Made by a program: the position numbers and the translations under genes
Assembly: GCF_003589595.1 (NCBI RefSeq)
Contig: NW_020653200.1
Location: 5,113,800 to 5,177,799, forward strand
Origin: Hyposmocoma kahamanoa
Lineage: Eukaryota; Arthropoda; Insecta; Lepidoptera; Cosmopterigidae
Direction of reading: 5' to 3'
Length of the DNA: 64,000 bases
The notes under the pieces: generated by a model
Told to the model about the DNA's origin: nothing
Database searches by the model: none
The model's input: only the letters and a program-made list of their open reading frames with translations
Shown here: piece after piece, positions 52,858-64,000 of the stretch
Layout: every line of letters begins with the position of its first letter
Position numbering within the stretch: the first letter of the stretch is position 1

Positions 52858-55800
52858 TGTATCTACGCTAATACGTAATTGAACGTCTTATGTTCCGTTT
52901 TTTTCAAGTTTAATTTTTTCCTTACGTGTTCAATTCAATTTCAAGTGTTTAAAAACCTATCCGCAAGTGTTAAATAGCTATTTCAGTGGAACTTTATGGA
53001 GTTTGTGGTTCTTGGTTTCATAAAACGTTTGTGCGGTGAAATAAACACTGTGTAAAAGCGACACACTTTCGCCTCGTTGGTTGCAGTATCTGCAATGAAA
53101 GTCCCGAGCGAGAGCAGTAAATAGAAATTGCATTTATCCATGTTTCGTGATTGGTTGTTAACAGATTTATGCTTAGAACCGGAGCTGTTTGTTGGCAGTC
53201 GGTACTTAAAAGTAACAAAGACAGTAAGCTCTGATTTCCAATCAATTTATGATTTGATTTAGGTGCTAGTCGCTTCTTGGTCAGAGAGCAGCGAGGAGCG
53301 GAGCGGGAGCAGTGATTACGCTTTGCTTTGTCACTTCGCCGTGTACTCTGCAGAAGATATTTGTTTTATCCTTTTTTGTGTTTAAAATGAAAAAAAAAAA
53401 AAAGTTAAAAAATTGCGAACTTTATCGCCTTTAAATTTGACATCAATAACATTGCTCCCTGCCTTCGCAGGGTTGTTACGTAAAGAAAAAGAGTAGGAGT
53501 CCAGTTGTAATAATGTGTGAGAAATTTGACGCATTTGTACCATGTTTAAGTCGTTGAACAGGTTAAGGGGAGGTTATGAATATGATCCTGTTTCACATAA
53601 CATCTAGCTATATTAAAGCTCTATCAGAAATATCTAATAAACTAAAAACCAATAATGTCGCCACGATCTAGATATTTAAGGTCATGGTTTGTATGTTTCC
53701 CCTTAAGATGCGATATTGCATGGGCTCGAAACCACGTAATTTACTAAAAAAGTTTCAAAATGTTGCACTATATTGTATATCTTAGACAATATAATAAATT
53801 ATTGAGCAAGTTTTATTTTCACGTGCATTATATTGTATGAACATCATGCTACGAAATGTATATCATCTGTAAACCCGCGCACTCGTTATGGCCGATAAGA
53901 CAATAATATGTTCACATGCCTAACGTGTTCGCGCTGCCTGAAAAGATTAGTCTCTTTACTTTTGATAACGTAACGTTTTGGTGTTAAATGGTAATTAGTT
54001 GCTTTCCTCCGTGTATATAGTAAGGTGGAGTGGCTAGCCCAAACTAGGCATTCACCTAGTGCCTCCTTGTCACGCGATGCTGCGTCCATTGTTTGTAATG
54101 ACCCGTCGAAGACAATTTATGGCCCCTAAGCTATTATTGTAGCAGATTTATTTTAATTAAAAACTTACAAACTTTTCGTATTAATTACTAATATACCTAA
54201 TCTTTGTTTTAAATTTAATATTAATTTTGATAAAACATGTAAAATCATGTTGAAATAAACTCTGTTTAGCGTAGGTACTATACTACTTCTAGGTCAATTG
54301 TTTCTTAGTTGCGTTGTAATCAAGAAAAAACTAGATTAGAGGACGAGGAAGGGTGAGGGCGGAGACGGGACATTTTGGAGATGACACGCGGTTCAAAAGT
54401 TTTTGTTTCTTTTATTATTGCAAACCGGTTTTTCCTATCTCCACTGGAGGATTTCGACGTTAGTATACTACTAACTAAACGTTCCACATGAGATGCATCA
54501 TTCATTGGACTATTAACGAAAATTGAGGAGTGAAGTCGTTTTAAGTGTTACCTTAAGTTGTAAAACCTGCAAAAATAAAGTCAAATGCTCCCGTAATAGG
54601 GTTCAGTAGACGTATTTCGACTTAATCACATCCTGTTTCAACTTTATTGGTATCGTTTATACGTCTGCGCATCGAGTTTCTTTACAATAGGCACATAAAG
54701 CGAATAAAAGAGCAATGATACAAACGGGCAGACACAAGTCGGTCAGAAAAGACATAACTACAAGAGTTCTTAGTTTAGCTACGTTACTCTTAAATATGTA
54801 AAACAAACTTTCATAACGGGTAACTATATTTTGTTTTTATATTTTTTATGTTTTTATTTTGCTCTTATAACCCATAATGGATGTTACATTTTTGAAGTAG
54901 TCACTAATGTGCATACTGTTGATAAAAGGTACCCATTGTTTACTTGGGGCGGTATTTGAATGCTAATAAAGTAACGCGTTGCGTCGAATGCAATTGATTT
55001 CGCTGTCTCGATGAAGCACCGGTAACAATGCGTTTATTATGCCAAATGGGATCGCTGTTTCGATGGACGTATTTGGTGGTGGAATGCGAGTGCTTGCACC
55101 CGCCCGTTAAAGCGGGCTGCTCACGGCGGAAGTGCGCGTCGAGTTGCTTAATAAGTACTTCGCAAAGCCACTGATTCGTATTCGGCGCAGGCGTTTCTTT
55201 ATAATAACTAGCTGTCTAAAGATATCGCAACATCACCTCGACTTGAAATGTAACGTAACTTCTCTATATTTGGCGACCCATTTTTATTGCGATTTATTTA
55301 TTAACCGAGTGTTGGGAAACCAATTAAACATAATATCAAAACATTTATGAATACTAAATTTTGACGAAGAACAAGAGGCTGGAAATTGGAAGAATACAAC
55401 TTAAGTAAATCACATTACAATGCTTAGAATTTTTATAATATACTAACGGTGTTTGGGAGAAATATAAATAAAGTTTTTTTTTTTTTTTTTTACAAACATG
55501 TAATTAATGCACACAATATTTACTTGAGCGCATGCAACGAGATTGAGAAACCGCAGCAGCGAGTCAGCCAGTGAGCTATGAAATCATGCGGCCACGGTAT
55601 GCCGACTGCACTTTCTCGACTTAGGAGTTATTGCGCCGTTCGCAGCCAGCTGCAGCTGAAACATCTCCATGAGTACAAGGAGATATTTAGGCTCTAGGCA
55701 AACAAACATCGCCGTAACTAATTTATTCAATACTTCGGATTCCAGTTACCCACAATATAAAACTATTTATTCATAATCAGCCTACACGCTCTGGCAAGTG

Positions 55801-56248
55801 AGTCATCTAAAAGATTACAAGTGGCAAATATTACTCTGAACCATAACCACATTAGAGTAGCTAATTATAGAAATACGAACAAGTATCGAAGACTCTTAGG
55901 TGTCAGTTAACATTCCACAGAGTTTATACACGATCGTAAATGTTTGTAATACGTATCGATACTCGTATGTACAATCCCTAGTACGATACGATATCATGAT
56001 CGCATTTGTATATTTAACTTGAACGATTTGCTATTATGTACATTAAATAAAATTTTAAAACGATCAAATTGTCCCAATCAGATTATATTAATGTCACTAT
56101 AAAGTACTGAGTGAGCTATCTCTACCTTCACAATATAAGTTTTCTTCGTTTCGCCTCTGCATTTCAAAGATTTTAAATAAACAGACTTATGCTTTATACA
56201 ACGCCTCGTAAAAATATTTGATCCTAATTTCAACTTTACGCTGTGGTT

Positions 56249-56314
56249 AAATTAAAAGATTTGTTACCATATACCATATGCCGATATGGTATATGGTAAC
56301 AAATCTTTTAATTT
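56249..56314. repeat. Perfect 31-bp hairpin with 4-nt loop
   Basis: Positions 56249-56279 and 56284-56314 are exact reverse complements; the loop is GCCG. The arm contains AAATTAAAAGATTTGTTACC. There are no neighbouring coding features. Confidence 0.95.
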
Positions 56315-57069
56315 CGGTTGGGATTGTCAAGATTATGAATCATTATATACTATATATAAATATGTATATGCAATAATATGGAATATAGAACTGCGTTACT
56401 TTGTTACAACTCATTAGCCAACAAAGTTTTTATTATACTGTTAAAGAGCACAGGCGTTCTCGGAAAAGTGTAACATTTTTTTTGTGAACGGACCATTTTT
56501 TTATTGTTATTGTCTACACATCAAATACACAGTCATAAGAAAGCGCGAATTTAATAAAAAAGATCAATTGTGCGTTTGCGCATCTAAACAGTAAAAGGAG
56601 AACCCTTAGACCGCAAATTCGCAACGGGCATGCAGCGGTGCGTTCAAGGTTTACATTGAGTGTGCATTGTTGCGTGCAGTATGCAGCTAACTAGTTTTCG
56701 CTAGAGCGGGACCAGAGATGGGCAGTGTGTAAAAACCCAATTATCCTTCTCGGATTTTAACCGGATTTTCACCCAAAGTGAAAATATGATTCCATACTTA
56801 TTACAAACTTCGATTTAAAAATTCTTTTTTAGACGAAAAAGAGGTAACTCCACACAATATCTACTTTGCAATCCTGTTACTAAGAAAGCACATTACGATT
56901 CGATTTTTATGAATTGATCGATCGATCGAAGTGCATACGATCTATATAAATGTTCGTTGTATTAAAATACACGTCTGGATATTTACAAATATTTATTGAT
57001 ATTTGTTCTTATTTAGTTTCAAATTGTTTTGTTGTAATTTTTCGAAGACAAGGCTCAACCTCTCCTATA

Positions 57070-57560
57070 ATTTTATTGTTCTGATTTTGTGCCTTTTATA
57101 ATTATGTCATCAAAGAAACATTTTGTACCGAGTATACTTATAGTATACGGTCCATAAACTTTTGCCATAAATGTGAGGCAACCTTGACTCCGAACATAAG
57201 ACGGTTCACTTTGTGCAAGTGCCATTATGTGTACTACTAGTTTGCATCATTGCACTTTCGCTAAATATGTCTTCTACATGAATCGATATTTATTTGACGA
57301 TGATGATGATGAATCGAGTATTATTGATATTTTTCGTCCGTAATTACCTAAATAAGGTAAGGTAATGTGACCTTGTAGTCTGCACATAAGTAGTCTGATA
57401 GATCCATTGGGTTTTACGATCGGTACAATGTGTGTACCCTGTTCAGAATTATCAACTTTAACGATCACTCCATTCTTGGACAGACGTTCAATTTTTTTTA
57501 AAATTTTTTTTAAGGGCGTTAGGCGTTTTGGCTTAATAAAGCTGGAGTGAGAATCTTCTT
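57070..57560 (-). pseudogene. LTR-retrotransposon (Ty3/Gypsy-type) reverse transcriptase remnant
   Basis: On the minus strand, from about 57530 downward, a short stretch reads ERLSKNGVIVKVDNSEQGTH, then IVPIVKPNGSIRL, which matches the N-terminal fingers of Ty3/Gypsy polymerases. After a frame change the text continues weakly. Only a fragment of the RT is present, with stops and shifts, so it is a dead copy. Confidence 0.65.
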
Positions 57561-57699
57561 TTATTGTAAAATGACCCTTATAATTAGGAATTTATATTGT
57601 TTTATTTTGTTTCAAAATAATAACTTGATTTCTTAGGTTTTTGCGATTGTTACACATCGAAAATGAAACTATTTTCCCGGGTTTTCCCTTTGTACCTCC

Positions 57700-58040
57700 T
57701 TACAGGATGCAGGAATTTACAAGCTTGACTGTGAATGCGGTCTCTCTTATATTGGACAAACGAAGCGAAGTACTTGTACATGCGTCAAAGACATAGCTGA
57801 TGTCAAACACTGTCGCGTAAACAAGTCTACAGTCTGCGAGCATGTCCTGGATAAACCTACACATTCAATCAAGTTTGACAAACCTCAGGTGCTTGCAAAA
57901 GAAGTCCGTAATCTACCCAGGATGCTGTGAGGTGTCATTGAAATTAAAAAACATCCTAATTTCAACAGGGAAGATGGTTTCTCCGTACCACCACTTTAGG
58001 ATCCAGTATTTGCTTCGAAGAAAATACTGGAGTCACCTAT
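57700..58040 (+). pseudogene. Penelope-like element, GIY-YIG endonuclease remnant
   Basis: In the plus frame beginning GCAGGAATTTAC the text reads GIYKLDCECGLSYIGQTKR, the GIY and YIG halves with Cys residues between as in Penelope-like elements, then CEHVLDKPTHSIKFDKPQV and EIKKHPNFNREDGFSVPP. There is an in-frame TGA at about 57928, a further stop near 57998, and the basic residue after YIG expected in a TRVKEH-like block is replaced (TCVKDI). The reverse transcriptase part is missing. Confidence 0.75.
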
Positions 58041-58780
58041 AAGTCTCTTGGCACGCTTCTCCAAGTAAATCTAAACTCGCCAGTTGAAGTATAACAGAGC
58101 CATCCCATAAGTGACCGGACTAGTGCTTGGTATAGCTGAAGCAACTGTCCTGGTGGGAATGATGCCCGAGGCACTAGCCTTTCGAGAACAGGATGATGTC
58201 AACTGACAGAGATCTGTGACAACCCCGTACACTGGCTCATCTGGGGTCAGAATAACGAACTTATAAGGTTCCTGTGCACGCATAGGTTATAGTGCCCTTC
58301 TCGTATACCCTAAGGGTCGGTAAGGAGGGTCACTATAATCAATACTAATGTACGAAGATATGGGGCTGTACCTGTGTGAAGTAAGCATCCTTTCCAAAGT
58401 AACACGTAAAAAAAAAGTAGTAGCGTTAAATTTGACAAGATTGGCATCGCCCCAATCGTTGACTGCCTTAAGTTTCAAACCCAAACGACTAACCATGCGC
58501 TCTCGACAAGATTGGATTTCTTCTTCACTGATCCTTGCACTGGTCAAGTATGTACCTATCTACAATTGTGCTGACATCAGCATACCCGAACGTACCTGGA
58601 ATTAACGTATATTCCCATTCCATATTTATAACCACAAATCTTGACGTACTGAATAGAAGCACACTTGTATAATTATGTTCGTCGAAGCGCGAAAACGCTC
58701 CAACGATCAAACGCTTTGTTGAAAACGCTTTAACCCATTTAAATACGTTCAGTGGACGAATGTCAGGCACTTCAAGGCCT
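58020..58780 (-). pseudogene. CR1-like non-LTR reverse transcriptase remnant
   Basis: On the minus strand, GYADVSTIVDRY (a YADD-type block with its second Asp changed), SCRERMVSRLGLKLKAVNDW, GDANLVKFNATT, PLGYTRRAL and VTYGMALLYFNW appear in order, as in the palm and thumb of CR1-like LINE polymerases. The pieces are in different frames and the copy has no intact domain. Confidence 0.6.
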
Positions 58781-60105
58781 CCTTTCTCCTGCTGGACAGG
58801 AAGCTCAAATGCATGATGTAAATGCTGTTACGAAGACACTTCGATACAAGACTATGTTCTGTAGCGGAGCGTGCACGTTCAAAATGTCGCCCCGCTGTAT
58901 CGAATATGCTGCCTTATGATGAGATTTCGATGCCAGCTTGTCCGTTTGTATGTCACGACTGCTTTTCTCGTCTATTACTAGTAAAGACGTGAACTACTTC
59001 ATAGAACTTGGTTACGCGCATTTCTCAATTGATTGAAAAATAATAATGGCTTAAGTAAGAAGCCTCTGTTGCGCTAGTTCTACTCGCACTACTTTATTTT
59101 TCTGTATTTTTTTAGTGTGTTCCATTTAGTGACGGTGCATTTATATGCACTTAAATATTTTGGATTTTGCGTCATTGGGATTATGTATTTTTTTACTAGC
59201 TTGTTCTAGGGTTCAACCAGCTTCTGTAGTGAAGGTGAACAAGTTTGGAAGTATTCCGATTTAACTATGTCCAAGGACTGTACACATTGCAAGGTTGTTA
59301 AACCTTTATCGTTTGCAGATACCGCCCTGTGTACACTGTGCGTATAATGACAATTGCAATGTGCTACCTCGTAATATATTCTCGTCCATTCGTCGATATT
59401 ATAATGTAATTGTTGACCGCAAATAATCATGATAACATTTGCGATTGCTTCAACCTTCAATCTACAGAGACGGGATTGAGATTGGGGCGAATATAGCGTC
59501 ACCTTAAAATGCTAGTGCAAGTGAATTGTTGTAGTTACGCTGTACAAATAAGCTGAAACACTAAAATAGCCACACAATGGTTAAGCGTTTCCCTGAACGC
59601 TACTGTTTAAGTAACGGTAATGCATTGTGTGATGTTACCTTGTTTACACTTAACACACGATATTTAACAGTAACATACATTGTTAAAATTAACTTCAATT
59701 CAATGAATGTTATTTGTTCAACCCACCGTGGTAATATGCTTAGTGAATACTCGTTAAATGGCGAGAAGAAAAACTGCGTGGTATTTGTACCTATGGGCTT
59801 TGGAATTCATAAATGTGCCACGAATGTTGTCGTAGAAATCCTTGCTTTGCTTAGTTTTGTGAATTGTAACAATAAAACAAAATTTAATATTTGCAGCCCA
59901 TACTATTTTTTCATTTCAAATGCATAAGAATGGAATTTTAGACTAATGTAGACGACAACGCTGACTGTCTCTGCAAGTGTTATTAACACTTGTTACAAAG
60001 ACAGAAGTTCATTTATATTTAGAGGTTCTTGTATGGGAAAAGATTTGCAATTTTAAGTATAAGTATTAGGATGCATAATGATATATGTTGGCACCTAGAC
60101 GAGGG

Positions 60106-60245
60106 TCGGCAACCGAGAGGGCTACGACCTGCGGTGGAGGCGCCTGCGCGACCCCGCCCGGGCCCGGCCGGCCATCGACCAACCCCCGCCCGCCGCGCGC
60201 ACCCCTCCGCCGCACACGGCTGGGGTGCGCGCCGCCCGGGACTTT
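60106..60245. other. GC-rich island
   Basis: About 140 bp of strongly GC-rich DNA (CCCGCCCGGGCCCGGCCGGC and similar) inside AT-rich sequence. It could be a promoter-type island, a GC-rich exon of an alternative transcript or part of an inserted repeat. Open frames here are Pro/Arg/Ala-rich and have no recognised domain. Confidence 0.5.
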
Positions 60246-60860
60246 AGCTCGCTCCGAGCCTAAGTTATATCTGGATAGCCTAGATACGTCTCCTCCCCCT
60301 CACCACCGCCACCCCCCTTATGACTTGTTTGTATGTATTGAGATGTCTGGGATATCCGTGAATTCAGCTAAAATAATATGTGTACCGTAAAATATGGTGC
60401 GTAATATTTATCCATTTTTAAAATGATAATTTATAAACTTACAGAAAGAAAGAGAAACAAACTGATATAAACTATAGATATAAACCACTAAAAGGTGCTA
60501 CATGCTATTTACCGTCGAATTTTATAGTTCTCTACTGCTATGCACATACGAATGACTAAGATAAAATTCTTATTCATGCAGCGGTGTCACGAACCTCTGT
60601 CCATCTATCTCTTGTGAACTATAGATATCTAAGTGTAAAGTAGAGGTAAATAGCCCTTGTAAAGTTGGTTACATTCTAGTTAACGGTTTGTTTATTAGCA
60701 GCTTGTAAATGTTCCGGCTTTAACGAGTGAGTTGTAGAGTCATTTTTGGAAAGGTTTGTATGTTTGTTGTTTCTATTATGTTATCATCACTGTTCGCAAC
60801 ACAACATAACGCTGAAGTAAATGTACTTAATATTCAACGATATCAGTATTGAAGTCTTGG

Positions 60861-61024
60861 GGTCGTATTCTAGAACTCTACTCAATGCTCAAGTCAGGAT
60901 TTGAGTATGGTTTAAAGCACTCGAAATCATACTCAAGTCCCTGCCATTACGGTCGTATTTCCAGTGCTTGAAATCAACTACTCAGAACCTGACTTGAGCA
61001 TTGAGTAGAGTTCCTGAATACGAC
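60861..61024. mobile_element. Foldback MITE, repeat B copy (opposite orientation)
   Basis: Starts GGTCGTATTCTAGAACTCTA then CTCAATGCTCAAGTCAGG and ends CCTGACTTGAGCATTGAGTA then GAGTTCCTGAATACGAC. The interior is the reverse complement of the 44290 copy. A third fragment, one arm only, lies at 14454-14486. Confidence 0.85.
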
Positions 61025-62619
61025 TCTTGATTTGAGTAATTAGCGCAAATGAAAACACCCATGATTACGAGTCGACTTAATGGGTAACGACGGGGAATTA
61101 ATACAGGGCAGCAGTTACAAAAAGGGTGTTTTAAAACCTGTGATCACGTAGCGTGGTGTACCTTTGAATGTCCCATGCTCAACAAGTTTTTGCAGGAGAG
61201 GTATTGTAACGTGAGTATCACGGGGTGCGTGCGTGTAGCAATAGCTAGAGATTACAACGAAACGAATACAAATTTATTTTGGATCGTAATAAAGATTCCG
61301 AAAAACAAATGGAGTTGCAGCTAACTACTGAGGCTAACTATAATACTAACTAAGCTGCGTTAAAATGAGTTATTTAAAAATAATCTCGGAACCTTAGCAA
61401 ATAAACAAAAGTTGATGAAGCTTACATTACAATAAAATTACAATTCTACGAAAAAAGCTGTATTTCCAAATCATGTACTAAACTTCTGTAAGAAATGCTA
61501 ACTTTCAGAAAATACATGTTTTTCTATAAAAACGTTTTTTCCACACCGTAGGAACCAGTTTAATTTATATTATTGGTTATATATTTACTTTTATAACTCT
61601 CAGTTTTAATGAAAAGAGTTCCTATGTTGTGATTCATAATAGAATTTCCGTATGATGGAAGGTTTATCAAGCACCAAGTTTAGAAAAAATGAGGTCAGTT
61701 TTATTCAGTGTTCATTCGTTTCGCAATTTTTATTTGTACACAAGTTTTCAGTAGATTAGTATAGTCTGTTCCACTCCATTTTTAAACGAAATGTAAACAA
61801 AATGGTTTGGTTGAATTTCTAAAGTAATCACTTAATGAATCGAATAAGTAACACTTTCACGTATATTTCGAAGATTTTGACTTGATATTTCATCACGTTT
61901 TCCGACGTATGATAACGTCGTAAAATCGTTGAAAAATGGTAGTCAAAAAGTGGAGGTATTTTTCAATTATGGATGTATGAATAGTAGGTTGCGTAGTGCT
62001 GCACGGAAAAATAACATTCAGTTCATTCAATTAAAGTTTTTGTAATCTATTAGTAAACCGAAAATTTTAATCGCAATCGAACGAGTATTTGAACAGAGAT
62101 TTGAAGGAGGATTTAAAATTAAGATTTCGCAAATTTTAAATATGCTTTTATAGGTTATGTAATGAAAACCGCTAGTATAACTCAATTAAACAAGTCTATT
62201 CATTAAACTAGTTAATTGATTTGCAGTTGGCAGTAAAATTGGCCATCACTAAACCGTCTGTGGTCGGGTCAGTGACTTGTTTGTTTACTTTTGTTTAAAA
62301 TGGATTGAAACGAAGTATAAATAACGCAGTAATATTCAAATTTTGAATAAGGTTATTTTTAATTTACTTTTTAGAGCACTTATAAACGTCCTGTCATTGT
62401 TATACACATATATCGTTTTACGAGAATTTGTATTATGTACTACACATAACATAATTTTTTTCTTAAGTGCTATTGTTGTCTCTAACTGCTGCTGTAAGCA
62501 TGTCTGTATTTGGCTTATCCAAGTGGCGGAGCCCTGTTATAGCGAGCTCGGCGACCCAGTGGTCTAAAATGCGTGTCATCAATGGACCGCGTGTGCTCAA
62601 TTAGGACCATTTTCAACTA

Positions 62620-62690
62620 TAATAATAATAATAATTTATTTATTTATTTATTTATTTATAATAATAATAATAATAATAACGCACACACTC
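62620..62690. repeat. Compound ATA / TTTA / TAA microsatellite
   Basis: Runs of ATA, then TTTA, then ATA units. The flanking words CACTAGGGAAACCCTGTGTT, CGGGTGCCATGGACACACAC suggest it belongs to an interspersed repeat. Confidence 0.8.
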
Positions 62691-63499
62691 AACATAGCCC
62701 CGCACTAGGGAAACCCTGTGTTACGGGTGCCATGGACACACACATAGACAACCACAAATTACACCCAAACTGTTATTGAAGCAATGATTTCTTTAGATTA
62801 TAAGGGATAAAATATTTAACTACTACCTAAATTTACTGTTCAGTTCTGTCGTTAACCTACTGACTTTTATAATAAACAATAGAATGTCGATTTATGTGCC
62901 ATTTCCTTCAGCTGAGTCAAAGGAGAACAATTACAAAACAATTTTGTGGCTACTGAGAAAACAAAGGAATGCAAATTTCTCTTCTGCCTTTGCTACTGCA
63001 AATCAAATCAATTATGATTTCACCTGGAACCTAGATGGTCCAAGATAGACATGGTTATTGATTAGAAACATAGTATTATGAAGGCTACATGTTCATAGAG
63101 TTAAAAATTATAAATAACGAACACATTTTTGTTCGAGTTTTGATGCGGCTTGATTCTTCGTATATTTTATTTAGTGAATACATACTATTATAAAATTTAC
63201 CAAATTTATTATACATTTAATATTCGTAATCTTAATTTAGTTATGTATTATTCATAATATATTTATTAATTATATATTTTAAGGTTCGTAAATAACTTTT
63301 CTGTGGTTAATTTCTGCTTGGTACATACAAGCTACGTTTAATAACCGTTCTAATAAGTTAATCATTTCAGGATCAATATACGGCCCGTCGAAGTAGGAAC
63401 TAATATAGGTACCTAAAGTTTGTTTGCTGCAACTGTAGTTTACGCGGCTAGGTCTCGTTACCAGTTATTATTAGATATCACACGTGATAGGGTCTAGGC

Positions 63500-63735
63500 A
63501 GAGGGAAGCAGGGTACAGGGGGGCGGTCGGACGCTGAACCTCGCCAGCCGAAATCAATACAGCTGCTCCCCGCTCCCAACTAGCGCTCGTCTGTAGCCCG
63601 TCGCCATGGTTACGCGGGCAGATAAACCATGCCGGGACGCCGCCCCACTCAGCCGCCGCCGCCCGCGCCCGCGTCCTCTCCCGGTCGCCATGCGCCGCCC
63701 TTACTCGCCGCGTCGGCAGAGACCCCACACCCGGC
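63500..63735. other. GC-rich island near the window end
   Basis: About 235 bp, GC-rich and CpG-rich, with CGCCGCCGCCCGCGCCCGCG in its core. A possible promoter or 5' exon; an 88-codon frame from 63629 (MPGRRPTQPPPPAP...) has no known domain and its second half looks non-coding. Confidence 0.4.
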
Positions 63736-64000
63736 TTTTCCCCCTTCGGTTCATATAGCTACCCATTCCCTGTCCTCTTATTTACTCTTGAATCGCTCCT
63801 TTGGCTACAAAGTCTATGATTGTGACAACCTGTTGTTGCCATGCAGAATGAATCTTATTTTATTAGACTATGATAGATATCACAGAAAGTTATGAATAAG
63901 GTTCCGAAATTCTTCACTCGTTATAGCGGGCTAATCTAATTGAAATTTTGAAATTTTTTACAGTTTTTTTAGTTGATACATTTGTTGAATGCTGCTGCTG

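Larger units (their letters stand above)
42748..64000 (+). other. fax intron 1 or flank
   Basis: More than 21 kb without a supported exon. It holds foldback elements (44290-44451, 60861-61024), a MITE (49591-49890), perfect hairpins (48183-48235, 56249-56314), a G-rich run (46546-46585), a retroelement cluster (about 57,070-58,780), microsatellite DNA (62,620-62,690) and two GC-rich islands (60,106-60,245 and 63,500-63,735). A second exon of fax could be hidden if very short. The assignment as intron assumes that fax continues downstream. Confidence 0.55.

Noticed and set aside
59206..59927. Two open frames of 98 (minus) and 116 (plus) codons
   Set aside because: No known domain, no convincing splice sites and low-complexity intronic surroundings; length alone is not enough.
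63629..63895. Open frame with Pro-rich N-terminus at the window end
   Set aside because: The first half follows from GC-rich composition and the second half has no protein-like signal; noted only as a GC-rich island.

Overview
The window is nuclear DNA of an insect, most likely a moth or butterfly. It is AT-rich, its genes have introns, and its protein-coding content is three conserved animal genes. The lepidopteran placement rests on the style of the interspersed repeats and is an inference; the animal genes themselves are recognised with good confidence. There is no operon, CRISPR array or bacterial-type feature.

Layout. 1-6.2 kb: non-coding flank and probable 3' UTR of a minus-strand gene. 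6.2-12.4 kb (minus): a complete six-exon SOCS6/SOCS7-type gene (fly Socs16D group), 689 codons, with an SH2 domain and a SOCS box. 12.4-15.6 kb: the space between two head-to-head genes, filled by a GCCAT-rich tandem array, a GC-rich hairpin patch and a tRNA-derived SINE. 15.7-29.5 kb (plus): a complete 17-exon gene for Mediator subunit MED23, 1340 codons; all exon phases close and one intron is of the GC-AG type. 29.5-33.3 kb: 3' flank with a hairpin, a poly(A) signal and a small inverted-repeat element. 33.3-35.1 kb: a 1785-bp transposon with ~450-bp terminal inverted repeats, a perfect 10-bp target duplication and an interior reading frame that keeps one frame through about 240 codons despite seven stops. 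35.8-41.0 kb (minus): a decayed non-LTR retrotransposon (gag, endonuclease, reverse transcriptase, RNase H) ending in a 150-bp CAA tail. 41.3-41.6 kb: CA-rich microsatellite. 42.2-42.75 kb (plus): promoter area and first coding exon of failed axon connections (fax). 42.75-64 kb: the fax first intron or flank, with foldback MITEs, palindromes, a cluster of decayed gypsy, Penelope-like and CR1-like fragments at 57.1-58.8 kb, and two GC-rich islands at 60.1 and 63.5 kb.

The three genes do not form a pathway: one is a signalling attenuator and ubiquitin ligase adaptor, one a transcription coactivator subunit, one a GST-fold protein of axon development. The most unusual item is the 33.3-35.1 kb transposon. 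No clearly new cellular system was seen.
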